Assembly: GCA_947459215.1 (NCBI GenBank)
Contig: CANHCQ010000022.1
Coordinates: 1 to 63,795, forward strand
Length of the DNA: 63,795 nt
Reading direction: 5' to 3'
Origin: Phycisphaerales bacterium
Lineage (GTDB): Bacteria > Planctomycetota > Phycisphaerae > Phycisphaerales > UBA1924
Part shown: positions 1-9,100 of the stretch, piece by piece
Position numbering within the stretch: the stretch's first letter is position 1
Layout of the letters: the number at the start of each line of letters is the position of its first letter
Notes under the pieces: model-generated
Databases searched by the model: none
The model's input: only the letters and a program-made list of their open reading frames with translations
What the model was told of the DNA's origin: nothing
Position numbers and translations under genes: made by a program

Positions 1-3
1 AAG

Positions 4-94
4 CGGAGAGGGGGGGATTCGAACCCCCGATACAGACCTAAATCCGTATAACGGTTTAGCAAACCGTCGCCTTCAGCCTCTCGGCCACCTCTCC
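4..94 (-). tRNA. tRNA-Ser (anticodon GCT)
   Basis: Read on the minus strand this folds as a class II tRNA with a 7-bp acceptor stem (GGAGAGG/CCTCTCC), discriminator G, a long variable arm, and a T-arm with GTTCGAATC. The anticodon loop TTGCTAA gives GCT, which decodes AGC/AGU. CCA is not encoded. A TATCCT hexamer at 108-113 on the minus strand lies 13 bases before the 5' end and could be its -10 box. The acceptor stem is identical to that of the second tRNA-Ser at 2919. Confidence 0.95.
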
Positions 95-276
95 GGCGAT
101 GGCCCAAAGGATAGCAGCTGCATCGGCTGTTGTCCGGCCATGGGGGCACGTGACCGGGGCAGAAAACCACAGCGGCCTGTCACGACGGAGTCTGGTCGCG
201 AGCAGGCCGCTTGGTTGCACTTCGCCGCTCACCACCGGGGGAGTCGAGAAGGCGTACAGGTTTGTTTCCAACAGTC

Positions 277-315
277 CCGGCCCGCGGGGCTGAGGACAGC
301 GGGGCCGCGGGCCGG
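277..315 (-). terminator. GC-rich hairpin downstream of the 354-629 gene
   Basis: A perfect 11-bp inverted repeat (277-287 with 305-315, arm CCGGCCCGCGG) with a 17-base loop lies 39 bases past the stop codon of the minus-strand gene. No U-tract follows, so termination is possible but not proven. The rest of 95-353 shows nothing else. Confidence 0.35.
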
Positions 316-353
316 TTGGGGTGGGGCGCGGGGATGCCCCACCAAGGCGTGGC

Positions 354-629
354 TTATTCCGCGTTGCCCTCGTTGTGACGCTTCTCAATGAGGGAACGCA
401 GGTAGTCGTTCTCGCGCCGGGTGGCTTCCAGATCGAAGACGAGGTACTTGACGCTGAGGCGGAGGTAGTCGAGCGATTCCTGAAGCTCGCCGATGGTCTG
501 CCGCATCTTGTCGTGGCGGTTCTTGGTCTCGCCGGCCAGAGCCTGGAGCGGGGCACGCTGATCCTCGGGTAGCTCGCCGATCTGGGCGACCAGTTCCGTC
601 AGTTTCTTCTGGAAGTCCTGCTCGTTCAT
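354..629 (-). CDS. Small conserved coiled-coil protein, function unknown
   Basis: This 91-residue, highly charged protein has no signal peptide and no membrane segment. Residues about 28-85 read as a continuous amphipathic helix rich in Arg, Glu and Leu, including the segment LQESLDYLRLSVKYLVFDLE, so a coiled-coil oligomer is likely. The start is well fixed, because GGGAGAGAGATC directly precedes ATG at 629. I recognise the general type from planctomycete genomes, where such proteins are annotated only as hypothetical, but I cannot assign a role. It sits alone on the minus strand, 222 bases from the next gene upstream. A structural or regulatory adaptor role would be a guess. Confidence 0.85.
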   Translation of the reverse strand: MNEQDFQKKLTELVAQIGELPEDQRAPLQALAGETKNRHDKMRQTIGELQESLDYLRLSVKYLVFDLEATRRENDYLRSLIEKRHNEGNAE

Positions 630-731
630 GATCTCTCTCCCTCTCTGTGATTGAGCGGCGGGTCCGTCCTGCCGCGTCGCGTGGCGACAGGGAGAGAGAT
701 GGCAATGGGTGGGCCAAAGGCAGAGGGGTGA

Positions 732-752
732 GGTCTTGGGTCTTAGGTCTTA
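732..752. repeat. Heptamer tandem repeat GGTCTTR x3
   Basis: Three head-to-tail copies of GGTCTTG/GGTCTTA lie in the 222-base gap between two minus-strand genes. They resemble the other short tandem arrays in this window (22514, 24280, 40172). No coding or RNA signal overlaps them. Confidence 0.7.
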
Positions 753-851
753 GAAAAGGCGTCTTGGCGCACGTGTGGGGTGCGGTTGGACGGTCACTCG
801 GTTGTGGTGGGGGATCGGTGGCGGTCCGTCTGTGACGGGTGTCGCCGCGGA

Positions 852-1481
852 TCAACGATCGATGTCGATGCGGCGCAGCGCGGCCTTGGCTTCGGGGCGG
901 GCGGCGGCGAGGAGGGCGGCCAGGGCGGCGGGGTCTTGCTTCTTCAGTTCCTTCAGCGTCTTTCTGGCGTGGGCGTCGAGGTTCTGTCTGAAGCGGTTGA
1001 ACAGGGTTTCCAGTTCGTGACGGTTGTAGCGGCTGAGCGGGTCACGCAGGCCGGATTGCATCATGGCCCAGTCCAGCAGTGAGGCGCCTTGGGGTGAGAA
1101 GCGGTAGAGGTCCAGGGTTGCGGTCGCACGCTTGGTGAGCGAGACGAACGGGTCGTTGGCCGGTTCGGGGATCTTGAGGAAGGTCTCCTCGGTGGCGGCC
1201 TTGGACTCTCGATGCAGAAGGTCGTCGGTCGCGGGCGTGACGGGCATGGGTTTGTCCAGTGGGGGGCGGTCGAGGATGGTGTCGGTGGCCGCGGCCAGGT
1301 TGGCGAACGCGGTGCTGATGGTCTTGCTGCCGACCTTGTCGAAGCGGACGGTGAGACGCTGGCAGCGGACGCCGTCGTGGACGAGGGACTGGGCAGCGGT
1401 GACGACGCCGATACCCCACTCCGGGCAACCGGTGTGTCGGACCTTGGCTCCGATGTCCCAATCACGCACGGTCGGCGGCAC
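852..1481 (-). CDS. DUF3553-like domain protein
   Basis: This 209-residue cytoplasmic protein starts at a GTG (1481). Residues about 8-65 form a small beta-rich domain with the pattern H-x-G-C-P-E-W-G-I-G and later RLTVRF and SKTISTAF. This resembles DUF3553, which is otherwise found appended to UvrD-type helicases and in short planctomycete proteins. The rest is polar; residues about 110-209 are helical with a Lys/Arg-rich end (ARKTLKELKKQ). No catalytic motif is visible. A nucleic-acid role is suggested only by the company DUF3553 keeps elsewhere. The Shine-Dalgarno site is weak, so the exact start is less certain than the gene. Confidence 0.75.
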   Translation of the reverse strand: MPPTVRDWDIGAKVRHTGCPEWGIGVVTAAQSLVHDGVRCQRLTVRFDKVGSKTISTAFANLAAATDTILDRPPLDKPMPVTPATDDLLHRESKAATEETFLKIPEPANDPFVSLTKRATATLDLYRFSPQGASLLDWAMMQSGLRDPLSRYNRHELETLFNRFRQNLDAHARKTLKELKKQDPAALAALLAAARPEAKAALRRIDIDR

Positions 1482-1881
1482 GGTCTGGCACGTCCAATCG
1501 GCAGGCTCGCGCTGGCTTGACGCGTCCTACGAGCCACCCGCCGGGCGACAGGCCCTGCGGGCAACGCATACGCGGCCTACACTTGTGTTCCCCGAAACCG
1601 ATCGCTTCTCGCCGCCCGCTTCGGACCTTCCTCCACTCATTGCGGAGGTCGCTGCTTCGGAGCAACGTCAGGAGTTCGAATCGGGGCGACGGCGGCTGGT
1701 CGATTCGTCAGGAACATGATAGTGGTTCCGGGCGGTTCACGCCAGAGGCTGTTGATAACTTTGGTTGACACGATTTTCGCCCGGTCGATCGGTGAGCGGG
1801 AAGACAGACATCGGCGGCGGGAGGCGGCCCACTGGGCCACGCTCTCGCCACCCACGCCCTCTAGCAAGGATTGCAGCACGC
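1482..1881. other. 400-base divergent intergenic region upstream of rpoZ
   Basis: This gap separates the minus-strand DUF3553-like gene from rpoZ, and no convincing open reading frame fills it. A TTGACA hexamer at 1765-1770 could be a -35 box for rpoZ; the hexamer 17 bases later (ATCGGT) is a poor -10. At 1671-1682 there is a 12-base match (GGAGTTCGAATC) to the T-arm of tRNA-Ser(CGA), with no surrounding tRNA fold. Nothing else stands out. Confidence 0.4.
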
Positions 1882-2130
1882 ATGATCGAAGCCCTCAAGA
1901 GCGACGCCATCGTCAACAAGGTCGGCGGCCGGTTCAAGCTCACCGCCTTGATCCAGCGCCGCCTTGGCCAACTCATGGAAGGCCATCGCCCGCTCGTTGA
2001 ACGCAATGGCCGTACCGACCTCGAGATCGTGATCGAGGAGATCATGACCGACAAGATCGGGCTCGATTTTGAGAACGCCTCGCTGGTGGAAGCCAAGGCG
2101 ACTTCGAACAGCTCCGACACGCTGCTCTGA
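1882..2130 (+). CDS. rpoZ: DNA-directed RNA polymerase omega subunit
   Basis: This 82-residue protein matches the small omega subunit, which binds the beta-prime subunit and helps assemble and stabilise RNA polymerase. The N-terminal half carries the conserved pattern NKVGGRFKLTALIQRR, followed by a TDLEIVIEEI helix; the C-terminus is a short polar tail. ATG at 1882 is chosen because residue 2 onward matches the family start; an AAGGA lies 11 bases upstream. The next gene, coaC, starts 36 bases downstream on the same strand. Linkage of rpoZ with coenzyme A biosynthesis genes is a common bacterial arrangement, which supports both assignments. Confidence 0.9.
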   Translation: MIEALKSDAIVNKVGGRFKLTALIQRRLGQLMEGHRPLVERNGRTDLEIVIEEIMTDKIGLDFENASLVEAKATSNSSDTLL

Positions 2131-2166
2131 TCGAGCCGCGTTCGCGAATCCTCAAATTGATCCTCG

Positions 2167-2817
2167 ATGGCCAAGCAGCCCTCGCAACGTCACGCGGCCT
2201 CCGGTTCGCCCGACGATCCGCAGGTCCTCGCACCGGTGTTTCGTGGCACGCGCGTCTTGGTCGGTGTGACCGGCGGGATCGCGGCGTACAAGGCTTGCCA
2301 CATTGTGAGCCGCCTGGCCCAGGCGGGTGCGCAGGTCACGGTCGCGATGACCGAGGCCGCGACGCGGTTTGTGACGCCGCTGACGTTTCAGGCGTTGTCG
2401 GGACGGCCGGTGTACACGTCGCAGTGGGAGCATGTGGAGTCGCACGACCCGCAGCACGTCTCGCTGGCGCGGGAGGCGGCGGTGGCAATCGTGGCCCCGG
2501 CGACCATGGACTGCATGGCCAAACTCGCCACCGGTCGCACGGACGATGTGGTGACGCTGATCCTCTCTGCGATCGATCGCGCGAAAACGCCGGTGTTTCT
2601 TGCTCCGTCGATGAACGACGCGATGTGGAACCAGCCCAGCACGCAGCGGAATGTGCGGCAACTTGTCGATGACGGATTCCATCTGATCGGCCCGGGCGAG
2701 GGATGGCAGGCCTGCCGAACGGTGGGGGCCGGACGCATGACCGAGCCGGTTCAGATTCTGGAGGTCGTCACGGACACGCTGCGGCTGCGTTCCACGCCCC
2801 GCGGCAAGCGGCGCTAG
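2167..2817 (+). CDS. coaC: Phosphopantothenoylcysteine decarboxylase (monofunctional)
   Basis: This enzyme decarboxylates 4'-phosphopantothenoylcysteine to 4'-phosphopantetheine in coenzyme A synthesis, using FMN. The 216 residues form one flavoprotein domain: VGVTGGIAAYK (about 31-41) in the nucleotide-binding loop, the PSMNDAMW substrate loop (about 147-154; family PxMN) and GRMTEP (about 188-193). The CoaB ligase half of the usual bifunctional protein is absent, so the ligase must be encoded elsewhere. The first 25 residues are a polar extension before the flavoprotein fold. The gene follows rpoZ by 36 bases and is probably co-transcribed with it. Confidence 0.92.
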   Translation: MAKQPSQRHAASGSPDDPQVLAPVFRGTRVLVGVTGGIAAYKACHIVSRLAQAGAQVTVAMTEAATRFVTPLTFQALSGRPVYTSQWEHVESHDPQHVSLAREAAVAIVAPATMDCMAKLATGRTDDVVTLILSAIDRAKTPVFLAPSMNDAMWNQPSTQRNVRQLVDDGFHLIGPGEGWQACRTVGAGRMTEPVQILEVVTDTLRLRSTPRGKRR

Positions 2818-2918
2818 GCGCCGGGGCGGCAGGCTTTCGCAGCGAATCGGCGCCGCGACCTGAACCGAGAATGTCGATTGACCGAACCAAGGAACGGACG
2901 AAAGATTCGGTCCCTCAC

Positions 2919-3007
2919 GGAGAGGTGACAGAGCGGTTGAACGTACCGGTTTCGAAAACCGGCAGAGCGCGTAAGCGTTCTCGGGAGTTCGAATCTCCCC
3001 CTCTCCG
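2919..3007 (+). tRNA. tRNA-Ser (anticodon CGA)
   Basis: A class II tRNA with acceptor GGAGAGG/CCTCTCC, discriminator G, a long variable arm and a T-arm with GTTCGAATC. The anticodon stem CCGGT/ACCGG closes the loop TTCGAAA, anticodon CGA, decoding UCG. CCA is not encoded. The glycan cluster begins just beyond it, and tRNA-Ser genes are frequent integration sites, but no integrase is present here. Confidence 0.95.
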
Positions 3008-3015
3008 CTTTCGAA

Positions 3016-3045
3016 AAGGGCCCGCGATGCGGGCCCTTTTTCTTT
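3016..3045 (+). terminator. Rho-independent terminator after tRNA-Ser(CGA)
   Basis: The stem AAAGGGCCCGC/GCGGGCCCTTT with loop GAT is followed by a run of T (3037-3045). It lies 9 bases past the tRNA and just before the stop of the convergent methyltransferase gene, so it may serve both directions. Confidence 0.88.
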
Positions 3046-3064
3046 GGCGACCTCGTGCGACCGT

Positions 3065-4192
3065 TCACGCCCGAATGGCTTCGACGATCAACTGCACGTC
3101 CTGCAGCCACGTGCCGCCGGTGTCGCCGCCGTTGTGGTGGTCGATGCCGTCGAGCGGTGCGTGTCGGCTGCGGCCGAACGATTCGCGGGTGACGGGGTTG
3201 AAGCCGGCGGCGTGCATCTGTTGCTGCAGGGTTTCGAAGTCGTAGATGAACTGGTGGCCATCGAGGCGGGTGCCGAAGTTGAAGAGCATCGCTGGCGTGA
3301 GAAAGCGGCGCGACTCGGCGTGGTGTCGGTCGCCGAGCCATCGGCGCTTGTGACGCAGGAAGGTCTCGCGATCGGCGGGCTGTTGCTGGCCGAGGTAGAT
3401 GCGAGCTTCCTGGGCGAGATCGGGGGTGGCGAGGCGGACGATACCTCCGGGCTTCAGGATGCGGGCCCATTCGCACGCGATGCGGAAGCCGTCGTCGAGC
3501 GTGAAGTGCTCGTAGAAGTGCTCGGAGTACACGAAGTCGCACGACGCATCGGGAATCGCGGCGAGCGCATCGAAGACATCCAGCGGGATGACGGCGGCGT
3601 CCTGCGGGGCGTCGAACCACTGTCCATCGCCGCCGTCGATGTTGGTCCAGCCGGGAAGGGGGTGCGAGCCGCAGCCGAGGTTGATCCTGCCGTTGCATTC
3701 CCGGGCGAGGCGGGCGAGTGCGGCTTCGCGACGAGCAAGCCTTGTGGCGACATCGTGCTGCAGCAGCGGCGCATAGACGCGGAGGATGGCAGCGTTGCCG
3801 GCCCAAGCCTGTGCTTGTGCCGCGAGGGCGTTTTCGGCGCTGTCGGAGGAAATGAGCACCGCGTCGAGATCGGGTGCGTTCTGCGTCGTTTGGATGCTCA
3901 GGCCCAGCAACTGGCCGTCTCGAGAATCGTCAAGGACAGCCGCGAGCGTGACGCCGCAGTCATCGAACATCTGGCGGCTCAGACGTGCGGTGTGGCGGCC
4001 GGCGGGGAAGACGCCGAGGCGGCGCAGCCCGCGGTGTGCGGCGTCTCGGAGTGTCCGCTCGATCATCGCACGCTGCACCTCGTGCGGGAGCGTTGCGGGG
4101 GCGACAATGTAATGGCTCGGATCGTCGATCGCCGTCGGTTGGGTGCTGGTTCGTGGCGCATCGGTGGCTTGAGTCGTCTCGCGGCGAGTCAT
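3065..4192 (-). CDS. SAM methyltransferase with N-terminal GxGxHT-type module
   Basis: This protein has 375 residues. Residues 57-141 form a Rossmann-like module (AGRHT at 64-68, LDDS at 87-90, SSDSAE at 115-120, RVY at 138-140) shared with three other proteins of this cluster. Residues about 168-340 are a class I SAM-dependent methyltransferase, with the glycine-rich loop NLGCGSHPLPG at 171-181 and a post-motif LKPGG. The start ATG (4192) overlaps the stop of the upstream carbamoyltransferase gene as ATGA, so translation is probably coupled. The context says it methylates a sugar or another part of a surface glycan; the acceptor is unknown. In this gene the conserved first glycine of the module is replaced (F-P-A-G). 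Confidence 0.85.
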   Translation of the reverse strand: MTRRETTQATDAPRTSTQPTAIDDPSHYIVAPATLPHEVQRAMIERTLRDAAHRGLRRLGVFPAGRHTARLSRQMFDDCGVTLAAVLDDSRDGQLLGLSIQTTQNAPDLDAVLISSDSAENALAAQAQAWAGNAAILRVYAPLLQHDVATRLARREAALARLARECNGRINLGCGSHPLPGWTNIDGGDGQWFDAPQDAAVIPLDVFDALAAIPDASCDFVYSEHFYEHFTLDDGFRIACEWARILKPGGIVRLATPDLAQEARIYLGQQQPADRETFLRHKRRWLGDRHHAESRRFLTPAMLFNFGTRLDGHQFIYDFETLQQQMHAAGFNPVTRESFGRSRHAPLDGIDHHNGGDTGGTWLQDVQLIVEAIRA

Positions 4193-5946
4193 GCGGACTT
4201 CTCCAGCACCGCGTCGCCGCAAACAAGGGCGTCGATGTTCGTGCCGCGGAAGCAACGGACGGCGTGTTCAACCGTCTCGACGATCGGTTCGCCGTTGTCG
4301 TTGAAGCTGGTGTTGAGCAGCACGCCGATGCCGTCGCGGCGACGGATCTCGGCGAGGAGCGTGTGCAGGAGCGGGGTGTCGTTCTTGCTGACGGTCTGCA
4401 GGCGACCGCTGCCGTCGGCATGGGTGATCGCTGGGAGCTTTTCGCGGACGCTCTCCCGCACGGACGTGTTGAAGAGCATGTACGGCACTGGGAAGTCGGC
4501 GTCGAAGCACTCCGCGGCGTGCTCCTGCATCGCGATCGGCGCGAAGGGGCGGAATGCTTCCCGGTGTTTCACGCGGGCGTTCAGATGATCCTTCATCCAA
4601 TCGGGGCGTGGCCAGCAGAGGATGCTGCGAGCCCCCAGAGCTCGGGGCCCGTTCTCGCTGCGGCCCTGGAACCAGCCGACGATCTTGCCGGCGAGCAGCA
4701 GGTCCGCCGTGCGTGCGATGACATCACCCCGGTGCCCGCCCTCGGCGACGAGCTGGTCCGCGGCGTTCCGCGCGGAAGCCTCCGGACCGAGATAAACCTG
4801 GTTCTTCTGGAACGGCTGCGCACGCTTGAGGATCTCGTAGTAGCCGAAGAGTGCCGACCCGAGCGCGAGACCGGTGTCGCTCGCGGCGGGCTGGACGAAC
4901 ATGTCGTTGAGGAGTCCTTCGTGCATCAAGTCGTCGCGCACGGCGAGATTGGTGACGACGTTGAGGGCCACGCCGCTGGAATAGCCGAGTCGCTTGGCTC
5001 CGGCCTTGTTCATCGCGTGTCGAGCGAGGTGGACAACCGCGCGGGTCATCTCACGCTGAGCCCATGCGGCGGCGTCGGCGAAGTAAGTGTCGGTTGGCGG
5101 CTCTTTGTCGCGCTGGGTGAACTGCATGCCCCCGTCGAAGTGCTCGCGGATGTACTCGGTCAGGTCGGTGTCGATGCCGCAGAGGACTTCGTCGGGAATC
5201 CGCGGGAAGCGGGCGGAGTTCGGATCGCCGTAGGCGGCGAGGCCCATGGACTTGCCCGCGTGCATGTGACCGAAACCGAGGATGCTCTGGGTCACCCAGG
5301 CGTAGAAGAACCCGATGCCGCTGCGGAGCGAGACGTCGACGCGCCGAATGCTGCGGCCCCTGCCGACGAACACGCTCTGAGTCTCCGCGCGGTGATCGAC
5401 CGTCTGCAGGCGACGCGCGTCGCCGCTGTGGGTGCCGTTGTAGTTATCGTCGTTGCGCCGAAAGGTGTGGAGGGGGCCGCCGGGGCCGGTCTTTCCGTCG
5501 GCCCAGGTGCTGCCGCGGCCGTCAATCACCAGCAGTGCCGCGGGCTTGCCGTCGAGCGGCCAGTGGGTGTTGTGCCAGGTGGTGGCGGCGTGGGCCAGGT
5601 GGTGATTGATGTAGTAGCACGGGACGGATCCGAGTGAGCGGAAGAAGTCACGCTCATCGTCGTCGGACCAGTGCACCCAGTCGCCTCCGGGAATGCGCTC
5701 GCACCAAGTGGCCCCGTAGGGCCAGACGGTCTTCTCGAAGACGACCGCGTTGACGTCGCGGGGCGAGAGGCCGGCTTCGGCGAGGCAGGCGGCGATCGAG
5801 ACCCGCGGAAAGGCTCTGGAGTGCTTGACACGCGACAGCCGTTCCTCGGCAAGCGCGACGCAGCGGAGTTCGCCACCCTGTTCGAACACGACCGCGGCGC
5901 CGGTGTCGTGACCGGGACCGAGTCGAAGACCAAGAACGGCGGCCAT
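4189..5946 (-). CDS. Carbamoyltransferase (NodU/TobZ family)
   Basis: Members of this family transfer a carbamoyl group from carbamoyl phosphate (via carbamoyl-AMP) onto a hydroxyl of a sugar or antibiotic. The 585-residue product has an N-terminal ASKHA-type metal-binding domain (GPGHDTGAAVV near residue 10, HHLAHAATTW in the middle) and a C-terminal domain with GRSENGPRALGARSIL, close to the family pattern GPRALGxRSI. ATG at 5946 is preceded by GGAGG eight bases away; an upstream in-frame ATG at 6069 lacks such a site. It is translationally coupled to the downstream methyltransferase. Placement in a glycosyltransferase cluster suggests carbamoylation of a surface sugar. Confidence 0.92.
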   Translation of the reverse strand: MAAVLGLRLGPGHDTGAAVVFEQGGELRCVALAEERLSRVKHSRAFPRVSIAACLAEAGLSPRDVNAVVFEKTVWPYGATWCERIPGGDWVHWSDDDERDFFRSLGSVPCYYINHHLAHAATTWHNTHWPLDGKPAALLVIDGRGSTWADGKTGPGGPLHTFRRNDDNYNGTHSGDARRLQTVDHRAETQSVFVGRGRSIRRVDVSLRSGIGFFYAWVTQSILGFGHMHAGKSMGLAAYGDPNSARFPRIPDEVLCGIDTDLTEYIREHFDGGMQFTQRDKEPPTDTYFADAAAWAQREMTRAVVHLARHAMNKAGAKRLGYSSGVALNVVTNLAVRDDLMHEGLLNDMFVQPAASDTGLALGSALFGYYEILKRAQPFQKNQVYLGPEASARNAADQLVAEGGHRGDVIARTADLLLAGKIVGWFQGRSENGPRALGARSILCWPRPDWMKDHLNARVKHREAFRPFAPIAMQEHAAECFDADFPVPYMLFNTSVRESVREKLPAITHADGSGRLQTVSKNDTPLLHTLLAEIRRRDGIGVLLNTSFNDNGEPIVETVEHAVRCFRGTNIDALVCGDAVLEKSA

Positions 5947-6164
5947 CAGGATCCTCCGGCAAATCGGGCGTGCCGCGGCGGATGGCCCGGCGAACGTCTC
6001 TCGATGTGCTACCGGCCCTGCGGTGCGGCAGACATAAGGGTTCCGGGCCACCGATGGCCGATAATCCATTCGCGTGTTGGGAATCCATTTGGTGGAGTCG
6101 ATTAGAACGTCGGTGGCCGCCTCAGCGAGCTGTGGGCCACGCCCGGTGAGCCATCAGGTGCAGT

Positions 6165-9100
6165 ATGACGAGAGAGCGGAGCAACCACCGAAGTACGACG
6201 CCGTCGCGGCGTGTCATGCTGCTCGCTCCCGAGGGCTTTGAGCATCACTTCGGATTGCTGCCGAATGCACTGGAGCGTCAGGGTGATCGGATCGCCCTTG
6301 AGACATTGCAGCCGTACGCGCCGCTGCGTGTGTCGGACGCGATGGCTGACGCCTGCGACGCGATCGTGCATGTGGAGGGCGTTCTTCGGCGTGCGATCGG
6401 GGTGCGGCGTGCCGCGGCGCGAACGGGTACTCCGCTGGCGTTGCTTATGGACGGCGTGCTGGAGTACGCGAACACGTTCCTCAACGCCGGTGTGGGGCCC
6501 TCGTTTCTGCGGCCGGCACCAGCGGACGTGGTCTTCTGTGCCGGGTCGCATGACCAGGCGATTCTCCGGGCGCTGGGGAACCGCGCCGTTGCGACGGGCT
6601 TGCCGCGCCTGGAGGTATTCGCGACGCGGGTACGGGAATCCGCGGGGTGTCTTGGGCTGCATGGGCTACTCGTTGCGACGGCGAACAACCCGTCGTTCAC
6701 ATTTGGGGGGCGCGTGCGGCTGCTGAAGTCGCTCGATGCAATTCGGACCGCCTTGGCGAGACGGGGCGTGCCAGCGCGATGGCGCATCGCCGGCGACCTT
6801 GCGGCGGATCTGGGCGTGGAGATCGATGACGCTCCGCTCGCTGAATCGTTGTCCTCGGTCCGCGGCGTGATCACCACCGCTTCGACATTGGCCGTGGAGG
6901 GGATGATCGCGGGGAGACCGACCGGCTTGCTGCATCCGCATCCGTGGCCGTTGTGGCTGCCTTCGGCATGGATGCATCGCGGGGACGCGCTCGACGGGAT
7001 GGACGAGGATCGCGATCGGGTGCAGGCCGCCGCGGAGGCTTCGGCAGCTGCGACCGCTGCAGCAGAGGCTTCGAACGCACGTGTAGCTGAGGGCGTCCGG
7101 CGGTACGAATCGTTCTCCGCCGGTGATCTCGTCGATTCGCTGCTCACGCCATCGCGCGAGCTGCTCGCACTGCAGGATCGATGTGTGCGAGCTCTGTGCC
7201 GGAGCGACGCGGCGTCGCGTGTCGCGGCGGCTTGCCGCGCCATGTCGTCGGGGCTTCGAGTTCGGTCCGGACGTGCGGCCGCCGACGCGGCCGGCGTTGC
7301 CGCAGAGACGCGCGTTCCGGAGAAATCGCGGGGCGTGCTACGGGTGGTAAGTTGTATCGAGTCGCATGCATCGAGCGTCGGCGGCGTGTCCGCGTGGTCG
7401 GAGCGGATGGAGTCTGCGTTCGCGAGCGGGACCCGACGCGGGATCGAGTGGTGGACGCTTTTTGTCGGTCCCGATGGGCCGCCGGCAACGGAGCGACTTG
7501 CGGCGCGTCCGAGGGCGATGGCGTGTGTGGTCGATCCGACCGAGGCGCCCGCGCTGCAGGCCGAGGCAGTGGCGAACGCGATTCGTAAACTCGGGGCGGA
7601 CATCGTGCTTCCGAACTACGGATCGCTCGCATTCGCCGCGGCCCAGCACGAGCGGGCACGGTCGCGTGGGCGAACACGCGTTGTAGCGGTGGCGCACACG
7701 AACGATGACGTGTATCGCGGTATGCTCGCGAGCCATTCAACCTGGGATGCAGCGGTTGCCGTCAGCGAGGCGTGTTGCGCGTGGTTGGCTCCGCTGGCGG
7801 GCGAGCGGCCGGTGCGGACCGTTGTCTACGGAGTCCCGCTCGCACGAACTCCCCGCTTGACGATGGCTGGCCCGCTGCGGCTCGCGTACGTCGGCCGCGT
7901 CGTCGAGAAGCAGAAGCGGGTCAGCGATCTGTTGGTGCTGATGGCCGAACTGGATCGACTCGGCGTCGCGTACGAGTTCGATGTCGTCGGGGACGGCGAT
8001 GCATTGCCGGGATGGCAGCGACGGCTCGGCGACAGCAAGGTGCGCGGGGTTGTTCGAGTTCACGGGCCGCGGGAGCTCGAATGGGTGCAGCGGTTTTGGC
8101 CGCGTATTGATGTGAACGTGATCGTCTCGGACGCCGAAGGAACGAGCATCGCGATGCTCGAGTCGATGGCACACGGCGTGATCCCGTGCATCACCGCGGT
8201 TGACTCCGGTGCCACCGCGATTGTCCGCGATGGGGTGAACGGGATCGCGGTCGCGGTGGGGGATATGAAGACGATGGCGGAAAGGCTCGCTGGAGTTGCA
8301 TCGGATCTGCGGCTGCGGGGAGCGATGTCGGTCGCAGCGTACCGCACGATTCTCGAGAAGCGGCTCACGGTTGAAGCCTGTGCCGACGCGTGGTATGCGT
8401 TGTTGCGGGATGTCGTCTCGGGGATCGTGGTGCGGGAACCGCTCAGCGATGCTGCTGTCCGATGCGTTGCGGCACCGCCGACCGCCGGGCCGCTGGATGA
8501 AGCCGACGCGGGAAGATTGCTGCGCGAGGCTGGATTTGTCGTGCGACCGAATCCCGGTCGAAGCGGTGAAGCGGTCGTCGTCTCACCGTCGATGCCCCAT
8601 CCCGGTGCGGTGGCCATCGCTCAGCGGCGAATGAACGGGATTGCAACCGCTGTTTGCCCAACGCAGTCGGATGATGGATGGACGCACTTCGGGGAGTGCT
8701 ACGAACAACTGGTTCGCGACGACCGGAAGAAGATCGCTGTCTGGGTTGGTCGGGGCTTGCCGAGATCCGTTGTCGAATGGGTGGCGTCGCGGCCGCCGCC
8801 GTTCGTCGGCTTTATCCGTCACGACGCAAGGCTCGGTGCGACGTTGCTCGGTGCTCCGGTGTTGTCGCCCGAGAGGGCGATCCGCGACGCGGTCGACGGC
8901 GTTCTTGTGTGCGATCCCCCGGGTGAGTTGCAAGGGCTTGCTGCGACACACACGCTCCGTGCGGCGGGAGTTGCAATCTGGCCCGTATCGATCGAACCCG
9001 AACTGGCGTCGCACATCGATGATGTCTGTCGACGCGTTGTTGAGACCGCAAACGCGGGCGGTGGGATCGTGACGACGTGCGATGGGGGCGTGATTCCCGG

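Noticed and set aside
3044..5637. Long plus-strand ORFs opposite the methyltransferase and carbamoyltransferase genes
   Set aside because: High-GC shadow frames: Arg/Gly/Val-rich, no motifs, opposite genes with clear family signatures and coupled starts.
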